From NCBI GenBank assembly GCA_001986395.2, contig MQVO02000003.1:1302001-1366000 (forward strand): 64,000 nt of DNA, read 5' to 3'. Each line of letters begins with the position of its first letter. Positions within the stretch are counted from its first letter, which is position 1. This DNA is from Irpex lacteus (Eukaryota; Basidiomycota; Agaricomycetes; Polyporales; Irpicaceae). Shown one piece after another: positions 1 to 11,690 of this stretch. Under the pieces are notes generated by a model, which made no database searches, had not been told where the DNA came from, and was given only the letters and a program-made list of their open reading frames with translations. The position numbers were made by a program, and so were the translations under genes.

Positions 1-788
1 CAAGGGTGTTGGTGATACCGAGGAATGGGTTGGGGGTTGCAGATGCATGCGTTCCTAGTCGTTCCTTGGACGAGTTAAGATGATGAGGAGTGCGACTGGG
101 CTTCACTGAAGGCTTGACACGCTCGCGGAGGAGACCATAGTCAGTTGGACCGGGGGTTGGGTCAGGCTCGAGGGATGCCGACCGCGGGAATAGTGATCCA
201 GGCATGGTCGCGGATGCTTTGCGCTTGATGACATTTGAGAAGGATGGAAGAGGTGGCACGGGAGAAGGTGGTTTCTGAGAAGAATTGTTGAGTTCGGGCT
301 GCTGGGCTGGCTTGTCAGTACGCTTGGCCTCAGCGAGCGTAGTACGTGTTGTCGGTGAAGAACGTGGTTGAGGGGGTGCAATAGCGTTAGGCCTTCTAGG
401 TAGTTTGTCAAGAGAGTGTACTTTGTCTCCGCTGCCCGAAGGCCTGGCTTGAGGGGCAGCATCCAGTTTCTTCCTCTGTCTCGCCGTAGTTGCATCCCCC
501 TCTCGCAACGATGACACGGTCCGCTTCCTCACACCATTGCTGCTCTTCTTCTCCTGCGGCACAGCATCCAACTTCACCCTGGATGACGAAGCCTTTGTGA
601 CCTAGATAATCAATAGTTGTGCTATTAGAATCCGGATCAGCATAGAACCCAATCTTGCGCACCTTCGGCGGCTCCTCTCCTTTCGCAGTTGCCACGAATG
701 ACTCAAATTCACGATGCACAAACGTAAACACACTCGAAAGTATGCTTGACGACGAAGTATCAGGATCCAGTTGTTGGCTGGCAGCCAT
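1..788 (-). CDS. Unrecognised Ser/Pro-rich protein, 5' part only
   Basis: Two exons are visible (663..788, then 601 running off the window start), joined across a 61-nt intron (602..662) that starts GTGCGC, ends CTAG and contains a CTAAT branch site. Exon 1 encodes 42 residues beginning MAASQQLDPDTS. Exon 2 continues in frame for 200 codons without a stop, in a basic, Ser/Pro/Lys-rich and probably disordered style (for example VRKRTVSSLR and VIKRKASATMPGS). I recognise no domain and the C-terminus lies outside the window. The start is the first ATG of the open frame. Splice-phase continuity and the long open frame support a real gene; the function is unknown. Nuclear location is only a guess from the basic clusters. 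Confidence 0.6.
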
Positions 789-1113
789 GGTCGGCGAGAG
801 GACGGTGGAAGCACAAGTGTGAGATATTCCAATTCAGGAGAGCACCGTTGCCTCGAGCGCCGTGAGAACAAAAAGTCCCAAAAGGCAGTTTTAGGCGGTC
901 TGTCGCCTAGCGCTCGACCGCGTCGCGACGCGTCGACAATCTCCCACGGTTCAAGTAAGTACTTATGAAAGTCTTTGCTACAAATTGTCGGTGTTAACTT
1001 ATGCAAGTACATAGAATGAGACAAGAATAAGTCCATAGGAGTCGTAAAGCAGATCAGATCGAGTCGTTACGCAGCGAAATATACCACTAATAACATTCAG
1101 CCCGCGCATTTAT
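789..1113. promoter_or_regulatory. Upstream region of the 1..788 gene, with GC-rich palindrome
   Basis: This 325-bp stretch separates the minus-strand gene at 1..788 from the 3' end of the next minus-strand gene. It holds a perfect 14-bp palindrome at 919..932, overlapped by ACGCGT at 928..933. ACGCGT is the core of the MluI cell-cycle box and also fits the APSES/StuA consensus. It lies about 140 bp upstream of the start codon at 788. Regulatory use is inference. Confidence 0.35.
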
Positions 1114-2623
1114 TTATTGGTAGCCGCCACCGTGACCGTAGGAGTAGCTTGGCGGGTTCGGAGGAGGGCTCGTAGCTCCTTGAACTACAGCATTCCGTAC
1201 GGCAGCGTATGGGTCAGCGTATTGCATGGTGCGACTGAGTCCAGGGTTTTCCGATGTGGGACTGGCAGCGAAGCCAGTAGGAGCGGGATCTGAGAATGCA
1301 CCGTACGCGTCGATGCTTGGCCTAGGGAGTTGTGGTGCAGAGCTGAATGTAGTTGTGGATTCGGCAGCTGAGTAGCGGTTGCGGTCATCGAAGGGAGAGT
1401 CTGAACCAGGGGCATCGTAAGTAGATTTGCGGCTGGCAGGGTGCTCGAGCATAGATTCTTCATCGTCCAAATCGGTAGGCTCTTCGGGGTGGGTGAAGGG
1501 AGGGTCACGAGCACGCGTTGTCTTGCCATTGCGGAAGTCCAAGAAGACTAGAACAAGGCTAGCCAGCCAAAATACTGCACAGAATAGTCAACGTCCGATC
1601 CACGGTTCAAAGCATACAATCACTCACCAAAGGCAAGCCAGAAAAAGACCGAGCCTGCTTTCTTTGTGCTACACCATCCTGGCAAGCCCTTTACAAAAGA
1701 ATCACCTCCCTCCTTAGCATGGGGGTCCTTGGAGGCGTCTTTGCAACCTGGCTCAGTCCAGGCAGATATTGTGGTGATGAAGCTGAATGCAGCGTCATAA
1801 AAACTGCCGCATATATCCATATATAACACTCACGAGATAAGAAGGCTGACCGCCGTCCCTGTTCCAGCCAAGATGAACGCAACACGGGTCTCCTTCAGAG
1901 CCCTCGCCAACCGCGCGCCTTTGTCATACTTCTCGTAGATGACCGGTACCAGGAGGACGAAGAGAGAGTAGAAGATGCCAAGGACGGAGATAAAGATGGC
2001 GAAGGCGCTCAAACCAGCTGCGCGTCGGGTTAGCGGGACTCAACAACTCTGGTAGCGAGGCACACTTACAAGGTCCGACTTTGTGTTGCGCTTGGAAGGA
2101 GGCGACACTCGCGAAACAGCACATCGCGAGGAAGTTGAAGAAGACTTGAGAGGTGTGGAATATAATAGCGGGTTTTGAAACAATCATCTACAGAAACGCG
2201 TCAACATCGTGTTAGCAGAGAGACGAGATCGGATTATGAACCCATAGCCATAATATGAATAAACAGCAGATAATAGAGAGCGCAATGAGAGAGCCGAGCG
2301 TAGAATCCATGAGAGAGGCATGGTTCAGCGCGAACAGGATATGAACATGCATTACGTAAGCAGTTCAGTTGGAATAGGACAGCTTCGGGAAGGCATGGCA
2401 GCGGGCAATAGTCCCCACGGTGGCGAATAATACGATGACATATATATAGGACCGCACAAAGGACGAAAGCGATAGAAATAGGCACACTCACCTCGTCGTC
2501 AAATGGAACATGTCCACCACTCCCGATGCCCATTCCGGTTGAAGACGGCTGCAAGGGAAGAGATGTTCTCTTTTCGGGCAGCACTTTATTCGTTAGGCTC
2601 TGAACATAGTCCGATATCGCCAT
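1114..2623 (-). CDS. MARVEL-type four-pass membrane protein
   Basis: Five exons: 2492..2623, 2070..2187, 1834..2017, 1628..1803, 1114..1574 (356 aa). The phases close exactly. Four hydrophobic segments lie near residues 51-74, 87-109, 129-147 and 199-221. A short Cys-containing loop with GLPGWCSTKKAGS precedes TM4. A Ser/Pro/Tyr-rich cytosolic tail of about 135 residues ends in GGGYQ. This plan resembles fungal MARVEL-domain membrane proteins, which associate with membrane subdomains; I assign the family from topology and loop style, not from a catalytic motif. Introns 2-4 are 29-53 nt. Intron 1 would be 304 nt, so the first exon is the least certain part; the coding region could instead begin at the ATG that opens exon 2 (2187). 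Confidence 0.7.
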
Positions 2624-3181
2624 CGCTCAAGAAACTGTCTTGATACGTAGAACGATTGGTTGGTGTATCCTTCCGATCGCGTCGAAGGTCGTGTCTAGTC
2701 GTTAATTGTGGTTGGTGTCGTATAGCGCGTTAATGAGGTAAATCGCAGAGCAAGAGTCGAAGCCTGATGAACGGTGCGAGTTATGTGTGAGCTGAAGCAG
2801 CGAGGTAGTTGTACAGAGCAGAAGGGAAGCACAAACACGGAGATGAGTGTTATGAACAACAAGAGCAACGACTGCGCCGCGCGCTATGCGGTGCACCTGA
2901 TTACACACTTTGATGACTTCACCGCCCGCACACGTTCCCACGCCACGAACCTCTGAAACGTCCGCTGAACTTGTCACTGGCAGTGAGCAAACCTCACCTT
3001 ACCCTCGAGCGATGTACGTAGGGTCAGCAACATCCCTGTCACTGTGGACATAATAGAGAGTTACATAACAGAGCATATCCAGATAGTAGATAGAAGTACA
3101 GCGCAAAACCAGGAAAAGGACTCGGGGTAAGTAAATAAATAAAACAGCCACGCCGCAGCACGAATTTCACTGCAGGCAGTG
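2624..3181. other. Intergenic, no gene seen
   Basis: This holds the upstream region of the MARVEL-type gene and the 3' side of the Nudix gene, both on the minus strand. Only short, unsupported frames are present and I see no convincing exon. Confidence 0.5.
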
Positions 3182-4316
3182 TCATGCTCTGCCAACGATA
3201 GCTTCTTGCGCGGGTTGTCCCAACGCACTTTCGGCCTTTGGCACATCCACCACACTTGATGCCTCGGCCGCTCGGATGATTTCGTGGATGGAGGTCAGCT
3301 GGCCCGGTGCGAAGCGAACGAAAGATGGTGGGCGGTCGTACGCGATCACGGCGGCTTCGATCTACGATAGTTGAACCAGTGAGTACTAGTATACGACGGA
3401 TGTAGCACTGGGTGAACACTTGCCAGAATCTCTGCGGTTAGGCCTTTGACGGGTGAGGCAGTAGAGCGGAAGCGGTGCATTCGGTATCCGGAGTTTCTGA
3501 GCCACGGAACCACATTATCTGTGAAGTTCTGCGATGGTCATTAGCATAGGTACAAGTCACAATCGTGTATAATATACATACGTGAAATTCCGCATCCGAG
3601 GGCCAATGTTCGCTCTGAATGGGGACGAGGTTCTCATTGGCGCTGAGTGTAGGATCAAGAATGGCCTCAAGAGGATGATCGAAGATGACGTCGACTTCGC
3701 CTTCCGAAGGTGTCAAGTTGTCAAGAACGCTAAGGTCAGCTAGTAGAGCTACAACGGGCGTCACAACTAGCTTCCATGCTGAAACGAATTGCCTTAACAG
3801 GCAGAGAGTGTGTATATATGGTGAGTCTATAGGCAGCCCAACTTCTTCAAGGGCCTCTCGGTACTAGACATTGATTAGCTATAAGTAGAATGAAAGAAAG
3901 AAAGGCATTTACCGCGGTATGTATTACGTCCTTGTCCGTATCGTCTACTTTACCGCCTGGAAGGGCAGTTTGACCTGGGTGGGCCCGCAATGTCTTGGAA
4001 CGGGTGGTCAACAACACGCGAAGGCTCCCATCCTTCTCGTACAGCAGAACAAGCACTGCAGCTTGTTTCTTATAATGTATACGTGCCCTATTGCGATGTC
4101 ATTTCAATTAATATTCGTATAATTAGTAGAGTACGAAAGTACCCACAAGTCTACTGACTCGGCCTTGTGAGCCAACAATCGTTCGATACACCGCCTGGAT
4201 TTCTTGGAGAGCAGCGACAAATCGAGTGCGGGCGGTGTTGGTGGGTTCTGTAAGATAGCCATATCCTGTTCTTGCAGAGAGCTCGACGATACCGCGTCGT
4301 GCTGTGATGAATCCAT
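3182..4316 (-). CDS. PCD1: Nudix hydrolase, coenzyme A diphosphatase (Pcd1/NUDT7 type)
   Basis: Five exons: 4147..4316, 3913..4087, 3582..3863, 3424..3528, 3182..3361 (303 aa, phases close). The Nudix box spans about residues 101-123 across an exon junction: GGKV...TA then YREALEEVGL, with the Mg-binding EE pair intact. It is preceded by AVLVLLYE and HPGQTALPGG, typical of the CoA pyrophosphatase branch, which hydrolyses CoA and oxidised CoA to phosphopantetheines, usually in peroxisomes. The C-terminus ends GRA, so no SKL-type PTS1 is visible. The last intron (3362..3423) begins GCAAGT instead of GT; the GC donor is needed to join ...TAEIL to IEAAVIAYD in frame. The neighbours give no functional hint. 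Confidence 0.88.
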
Positions 4317-5411
4317 TTCGTTGTGATCGTGGCAGCTATAAAACAGGACGGAACGGAATCTCAGACGGACTCGGGTTATCGGAGCGCCCGTTCATCATGT
4401 CCAGGAAAGGCAGGTGTCTATGAAACCACGTCGGTCGTCCGGTCATGGGATACACGAACTGAGTTTCATAGTGGGCGCAATGTCAGTGAGAAATCTTTCG
4501 TGTTGCAACTCATGGAGTGCGGCTGGAGCTAGACTTGTGTGGTGCATAACAGTCTACGATATATAGTGTCTCCGCCATCAACTGTGGCCACCCGGGTTCA
4601 GTCCGGAGGGAGACAGCAGATTGTGGAGTCGCCGATGGTATGTTCTCAAATAAAGTACGTTTTAAGTTAATATGCTCAAGATATGCATGGCCGTAACTTA
4701 GTAAAATCTATGAGGTCAGCAACGGTACACGAAGGTTATCATAGTAAAGAGTGAGAAGAGCGGTGTACCTGGTTCTTTGAAATGTATGCGACAGACATGT
4801 ATTGGCTAAGAAGACAGCGCGCTGAAACATAAGGACATGTGTGACTACGGTTGTAAGGCTAGAAGACCCATTGCCCACTTCCTGCATCACGCTGGCTGAT
4901 GGCTCCATTTGAATCAGAGCGTGGAAACGAGCCTTCTCGTGGGTGCACGTGGTGAAGACGAGGATCGTCAGCGCAGCGCAGGCGTGCGGCCCCCGTCGTG
5001 GTTGAAATACGACGAATATACAAAGCACAATGCTGAATTCGGCCCGCAGAATTAACGTTGTTCTCACTGTCAAATGCTGGCTGTGGATGGACGCTGCGGA
5101 CAAGAGGACAGGAATGGGGCGCCTATCGTGAGAAGCTGTATTGTTGGGCGAGAGACGCCGGGTGGAAGCACTGCATCACTGCCTTGCACCAACCAGCCTG
5201 GGTTGTCTTTGGTTGTTTCCTCCGCCACCCACTCACATCGCTTGCCGGGCCAAACACAAGATAACCACGTAACACTCCCCGCTGCTCTTTCACTTTGACA
5301 GTCATCTTCTTATCCTTCTCACACTTCTGTATTATTCGCGACCGCTCCCGGTCGGTCGTAATTCTCCGCTACCACCTCCCTCGCATATAACTACTCCTTC
5401 TCTTTCGAAAC
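4317..5411. promoter_or_regulatory. Divergent intergenic region between the Nudix and Tvp38 genes
   Basis: About 1.1 kb lies between two divergently transcribed genes. The last ~120 bp before the ATG at 5412 is rich in C and T (CTTCTT, CTCTTTC), as in many fungal core promoters and 5' leaders. The longer open frames here lack a real ATG or familiar content. I see no gene. Confidence 0.45.
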
Positions 5412-7827
5412 ATGGCCCAGAGTTCCACGTATCAGGCATACGGTGGCCGACACCCAAACAACTACCCTTATTCAGGTTCTTACGATCCCTACGCGCCGTA
5501 TCCAATGCAAGGTTCAGTGGATAGCGACATCAGCCAAACAGCTACGGTGCCCGTTCTCAAGAAGCCCACTGCTTCCAACGATGCCGTGGTCGAAATCCGT
5601 GAACTAAGTAGAACGCCTAGTCCGACGCCGAGTGAGCAGGCGGAGCTCAAGAAGAATGGGTTGTTTGACTGGAGAGCCATGGCGAGTTGGAGGTATTGGA
5701 TTCGAAGGGAATGGTTATGTGCGTGGATCTTCGTTCTTTGTTGCGGTCAACACCCTGATTTACGATCTCATAGGGTACTACGTTGGATTCATAATCATTG
5801 GTACCATTACCATTTTGTTCACTGTCTATCATAAGCAAATCGTTAAGGCGTTACAACCTACCGCCAACAAGCTTAAGGAGTGAGTACTATCTTCGAGTCT
5901 TCGTCAAATAGTCTCCCTCGCCCTCAACTCTTGCGGCGTACCATACTTCAGTATTCCTCACGCAACGGATACTGAAGTAGGGTACTGGAAGATGGCATGC
6001 AGTCGTCAAGGCGCGTCGATCGCACGTCGGTTAGATCAACCATGTTTCATGTGGCGTATCTATCAGGTCGTCGGCCTTGCTGGCTTTATGCCTCGCCTTT
6101 ACCGACACAAGCCATTTATCCGTCTCACAACTGTACCTCTATACTAACGCGATGGTTATAGCTTGCCAGGTGGTTGGCTTATTCCTATAGCCATCTTTGT
6201 GGTTATTTCTTTCCCTCCAGTACGCAGCCGTCTCCCTACAAATTTGTTATATATCACTGATGGTCCAATGCCCTTAGTTGTTCGGTCACGAAATTCTCGC
6301 CATTTTGTGCGGGTTGGTATGGGGATTGGGCATTGGCTTTGCCATCGTCGCTGCGGGGACATTCATCGGTGAAGTTGCTAACTTCTAGTAAGCGCCATCT
6401 ACCCCTCATGACGCCGCCTCGCTTATGTTGCGTCATAGTGCGTTCCGATACTGCTGTTCTGCGCGTGGTGAGAAGCTCGAAAAGCAGAAATTACAGTATG
6501 CTTGCCTTGCCAGAGTTATACGCGAGGGCGGTTTCAAGATCGCTTTGATTGCCCGTTTCAGTGCGATTCCTGGACATTGTAAGTGATGCTTACACATTGT
6601 TGCCCGAGTAAGCTGACGCGGTATGATTTAGTCACAACCGCGGTCTTCTCTACGTGTGGTATGAGCATCTGGACGTTCTCTATCGCTGCGTTCCTGTCTC
6701 TGCCGAAACAGTTCTTGACTGTGTATCTCGGTGTTGCTTTGGAACAATCAGAAACAGGTATGTCAAGTAAAACTACACTCAATTGAACTGCACTCATTGC
6801 GATACACGCACCGCCTTCCGCAGGCACTTCCAGTACTTCAGACACAATTATTCGTGATACTGTCATTGGTCTCACGACCGTGGTTACATTCGTCGCAATG
6901 TGGTATATCTATCACCTCATGAACAAGGCCAAGCCCCAAGTCATCTACCAGAGACGTAAAGAAAGGTGAGTTTTCAGTCAAATCACGGGGATCATTCAGC
7001 GCTGAGACTTCTGTTGCGCTTTCAGGCAAGCCAAGTTGCAGGCGCTCGGCCCAACCGCATATAGCAGCTCTGGTATCGCGGGTGCCAGCGGCTCCGTGGC
7101 GTACGAAGGTCGCAAGTCAGAATCCGAACTCCCTCTCACCGCCAGCTTCCAAACTCAAGGCTTCCAGCAATGGGACAGTCAAGGTCGTGCAGTCGGGTAC
7201 GCACCGGATCCTACACTCTATGCCCCTCAGCCAAAACGTCCTCTGAACATCCCTTCCCAACCTCCCGTCAACAGCCAAAGTTCAAGTCCTGCAATGGCTG
7301 AGCGGTTAGATGGTCGTGCGCCTCCGCTGCGGTCGAACACTGGTGGCTCAAACTCATCATGGGACGTCCAAGCTCAAGTGGGACCGAACTCGTATCAGAT
7401 GTCTCAGCCCCAGGCGCAACCTCCACGCCATGACCCGTCTCCTCTGCCGCCTAGAATTCCTCCGCCTACCTCAAGTCCTAGGACCGCTCCCAGTAACCTT
7501 CAATCCGCCGCCGACCAGACGCCTACGCAGGCTGAGTTTCCGTACCCAGGTGACCCCGCTCGCATAGGATCTCCACGTACCGCGCCCGCTCCTGCATACG
7601 CGTACGCGCCGCCTCCTGGTCCCCCGCCGTCTCAGTCGTACCCTCCCGGACCACCCGGTGTTGTCGTGAATCCGCCTCCATTGCCTTCCGACGCCCACCG
7701 TTTCGCGACCGGTTCAGGTCCCGCAGGGCATTTCGCGGCGCCGACGGATTCGACGTACTACAGCACGCAGAGCAGTCACCAGCAACAACCTTCATCGGAC
7801 GATCCTTACACTGCGTATAGACCATAA
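5412..7827 (+). CDS. TVP38: Tvp38/TMEM64-family (VTT domain) Golgi membrane protein
   Basis: Eight exons: 5412..5718, 5774..5879, 6162..6219, 6278..6387, 6439..6578, 6632..6757, 6824..6965, 7026..7827 (596 aa, phases close). The VTT core covers about residues 100-325, with LPGGWLIPIA, FPPLFGHEI, GTFIGEVANFY, REGGFKIALIARFSAIPGH and LPKQFLTVYLGV. These match yeast Tvp38 and human TMEM64. Related VTT proteins are reported lipid scramblases of the early secretory pathway. The N-terminus has a TPSPTPSE stretch. The last ~265 residues are a low-complexity Pro/Ser/Gln tail, longer than in yeast Tvp38, mostly in one uninterrupted exon. Intron 2 is unusually long (282 nt) and carries an inverted repeat. 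Confidence 0.92.
5938..5985. repeat. Inverted repeat (hairpin) inside the Tvp38 intron 2
   Basis: The left arm is 5938..5954 and the right arm 5969..5985. They are complementary over 16 of 17 positions with a 14-nt loop; the inner 11 bp (5944..5954 with 5969..5979) is perfect. In the transcript this could form a stable stem inside an intron about five times longer than its neighbours. Confidence 0.8.
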
Positions 7828-9980
7828 GGCGTGGTACGATTTCTCGTTTTAGATTTGGACTGGATCCGTGAGTACGTTTGGCTCGTACATAGTGTATTGT
7901 TTGCGCGGAGACGGTGTCACCATGGACTTTTTGTGTCGTTACAGTTATTTATCGTTGGGGGTCGACTTGCAGAGGCGAGGTAGAACGAGCGTCCTCGGTC
8001 TCGGTGGATTCTTCCCCTGCGACAGCGTATACTAGTAGTGATGCAAGCAGGGGGTAGTGAATCTGGATCGCCTCTTCATGACCGATCTCTTGCATTGCGT
8101 CGCGCCGTCTCCGTCTTGTGTACATCCACGTACTTCACGTTTCTTGTCCTTCCATTCCCTACCTTATTCTCGTGGTGTTTCTTCTTCTCGTGTAGTCTCC
8201 CTATTCCATACATCCTCCGCATAGCAGTATCGGATACCTCCTCTCGCGAATTACATACGCCTCGTTGACATCATTTTTATTCACTCGCACGGTCTGTTTT
8301 TGTATTGTAAAAACAGTACAGTAGTATTGCATGTATGTACGGACAGTTCCTTCGTAACAACAGATTAGTCACTATCGAGTATTGAAGGCGGTGCAAGTAT
8401 TTCCGTTTTGCGAAGTTCCGGAGACGTGGTTATTGGATGCCCTCGAATTTGGAGGGTGGCGTTGTGCAATAATTGGCAGTTTTGATCGACGATCGGATAA
8501 GATGGTACATGTAGAGTTTAAACTCGAAAAAGACATGCATATGTTGGTCTCATGATCAGCTTTCTGCCTATGCCAGAGCGTCGAAGAGACGGACGTACCT
8601 TGTGCACTTACTCACCGGGCGCTGATCATGAACTGGAATAAAAACAACAGCTTCGGCCTGCGGCGGTTGCGAGGATCTAGGCGTGGTTTATTCATGTGGG
8701 TTTTGTTCCTGTACTTCTGGAAATGCGGATGAACGCTACGCAGAGCAGAATAGTTGCCGCAGTCAGCATGAACAAAGGTCGGCGGGAGGAGAGGATGCCC
8801 GTCTGTCGAATCATGAAGGCTTCCAAGTATCGTAATATCGGTGCTCGCAGTAAGCCTTTGTATAAGGCGTTCGCTAAAACCAGGTTCTTGTTGCGCCCTT
8901 TTGAGCGTGCACGTCATTTTGTACGTACCACAGCAGGCTTTGCAGAAAATGGTGTCCATGGCTATGAAGAATGAGGCGGCAAGGGTCCCATCTCTGCCTG
9001 ATGCTGCGAGCCAAGTACACGAGGTACAGTATTTATACTGAACAGCTATAGACAGGGCTGTCAGTGATGGAGAAGCCAGAGAGATCAATGCATACATATG
9101 TACTGACTGAAAGCGGGGAGACTCGTTCGTATTAGTTCCACCGTGATATGGATTGTGCAACGAGTATTCAATGGTTACGGCATGGAAGGTGTGAAGACCC
9201 CCGTGTGGCCGGGACGGTGAATTGAGTTTAGGAGGTGATGGCCAGTGTGAAATGTTGAAATCTGGCGGTGAATCTTGGGGAGACAAGGTTCGGAACCATT
9301 CCTGGACTCCTGCCTTCCTCGTCGCGTTGGCTGATGGCAGAGGCGCCGAACCGCATGATCTGTCTCTGGCCGTTTTGGGGAGAGTGACAAGTCCGTGGCT
9401 CTGGGTCCGAGATTACGATCGTACCTAGCCCCCATTGCGCTCCCACTGCACTCTGTGTTCGATGTTTACGAGCAACGAGAGAGTGTGGATGAGTGTCGCT
9501 CTGTACGTTGTTGGAGGGTGCTTTGCAGGTGAAGGAGAATATGCAGGCGAGCAGAGACAGAAAGAGCCCGCCCTAAAGTTGCCACGTGACGCTGTTGAGT
9601 GATGGAAGGGGCCACGCAAGCGAGCGAGAAACAACGCCTCCTTCGCCGTCGACACGAGAAGAGTTCTGCACCTCGGAATCCTCCCAGGGTCATCGACCGG
9701 ACATCATCGATACACAGCTAACGTTTACAAACGTTGAATAAACGTAGAATATTGAGCGTAGCACGAGCTAGCAGCGATCGCCCTGTGGATCGGCCCCAGC
9801 AGCAGCAGCAGACGACAGCTCCTCGCCCAGCCAACTCTCCGCCACCGCTGATTCCACTTTGTCCCCTTTTAGTGCTTCCGTCTCAACCCTCTTTCCTTGT
9901 ATGTCGCTCCTATTCCGGTAACAAATCAATCTCACATCCTCCTCCCTAGCCACTCTCCCATCGCCCGGCACACAGCCGCC
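7828..9980. other. Long intergenic region, no supported gene
   Basis: About 2.15 kb lies between two plus-strand genes. The proximal part is presumably the 3' untranslated region of the Tvp38 gene and the distal part the promoter of the next gene. The longest frame (8612..9286, minus) starts at TTG and shows no family features. A CAG run occurs near 9797..9808. I see no convincing exon. Confidence 0.45.
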
Positions 9981-11690
9981 ATGACACTCGTCGTCCCTTC
10001 CCATATAAGTATCCCGACCCTCCCGACGCAACAGCTCGATATAGCATACAATCCCGCCTCCGTATCTTCAGATCCAGCAACCCCGAGGGCCATCCTGACC
10101 CATGCCGCCCTCGACATCGTCGCCGCAGCAGTCACTCTTGCTCCCGCCCTCGCACCTGCTCTCCCGGCCGAAAATCCCGAATATTGTCTCTCGTCCAAGA
10201 GGAAGTCTATCGATGACGATCCTCTCGACATACCCCGCATCTCGAAGCGACTGAGGTCAGAGGACGATACATTGTTCGGCTCGCTGGCCGATACTCCTCG
10301 TCAGTCTTCGTTCATTTCTATCTCTCTTCATTTCATTCCTGATAGACACCCAATACAGTCCAAGAAGTATCTCCTGATGTAGACCCTGTGCAAGCCACAA
10401 TCATCGAGCAGGCTCTCGCCGCCATTTTCTCTTGTCCTTCTCCTCAAGCTGTCGAGCCATCGCCCGTGACTGACCTGCCCGCACCCCAACCAGAACCATG
10501 CCTCGCGTCCACCAGCAGGATAACGCACTCACCCCTCGCGATATCAATAACAGCGTCTAGCATTGACTCCTTAGAAGCACCTACACCGGTCGCTCGTCCA
10601 ATGATTCGTGAGCCCTCGCCGCCGCGAAATAGAATTGTTGAGCCCCCGCTGTGGAAGATGGCATGTCGAATGCGTGTTGATCAAGTGTAAGCTCAAGCTC
10701 ATACTTCTCTTTCTCATTCTTGCCCGGGGAAATGAAACGGTTGAGAAGATGGAGGTCTCGTACCGTGCGATGTGGGCAGATGTTTGATATATAGAGCGTA
10801 TGGTTAAGCGCTCAAGTGCCAGAGAATGGGAGCAGTTGAATTGCTGGGTGCTTCCCGGATGGTGAACGGCATCGACCAAAGGCATCAATTGAATACCCCC
10901 ACATCGTGATTCTTCTAGCAGGGGACTCCCTGGTGCGCCGTAGACATGATTCCCAAACGTTTCTTCCTTTTCGAGTCTTTCATCTCAACATTTCAAACCG
11001 GTGACTAACAATGTGTTGTTCAGGATATCAATGCATGGAGGTCATGCCATCCGTGCAACTGTCGCGCAGGAATACCGACAACTGTCTCCTTCCGTTTATC
11101 CCGTCGGTGGGAGGAGTTTGACACGCCGGCCCTCGCCGACTATTGTTGATCCTTCGGAAAGCGAGCTCGAGCTAGAAATAATTACTCCAGTTTCGTATCC
11201 ACAGTCGCCGGACCATTCTGACAAAGAAGAGGCGAGCATATCCGACGCGGAGAGTGACATCGACATGTCCTTTGATCTGGACGATGACTCAGACACCGAT
11301 TCTGATAGTGAGGAAGACGCCGACATCGATGTTCTTAGTGTACACGAATCTATCCTCGACGTTCCGGTCGCTGAGTGCGGTACGGCAGAAGTCGAGGACA
11401 GTGATCATCCACTGTCGCCCGAGAGCGAGATGCAGCCTAATGCGATATCACTTCTACCACCACCCATCACTCTTCCATTGCCCATCGCGATGCCCCCTTC
11501 ACCTCCGAGCTGGCCACCGCGTCTCCCCCGCCTGTCTAGCATCCGCGCGTACTGCCTGCGCGAGTATCCGCAGATGCCGAGTCGGGGTACCCCTGCCCAG
11601 AACTCTCCATTCGCTCGAGGCACCCTCCTTCCACAATGTTGCCAATTTGCGTTATCACGGCCATCAGACAATATGTCCCTGGTGCTATGA
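9981..11690 (+). CDS. Unrecognised acidic, disordered protein with NLS-like motif
   Basis: Three exons: 9981..10299, 10359..10686, 11024..11690 (437 aa, phases close). The ATG sits in a good context (GCCGCCATGA). A bipartite NLS-like stretch (SSKRKS...ISKRLRSED) lies near residues 73-93. A strongly acidic Asp/Ser run (DLDDDSDTDSDSEEDAD) is at about residues 305-321, and a Pro-rich stretch follows. No folded domain is recognised. Nuclear location is inferred from composition only. The second intron is 337 nt and leaves room for an unrecognised exon, so the join between exons 2 and 3 is the weakest point. Confidence 0.6.

Noticed and set aside
8612..9286. 224-codon minus-strand frame
   Set aside because: It opens at TTG, not ATG, shows no family motif or splice partner, and its composition looks like random translation.
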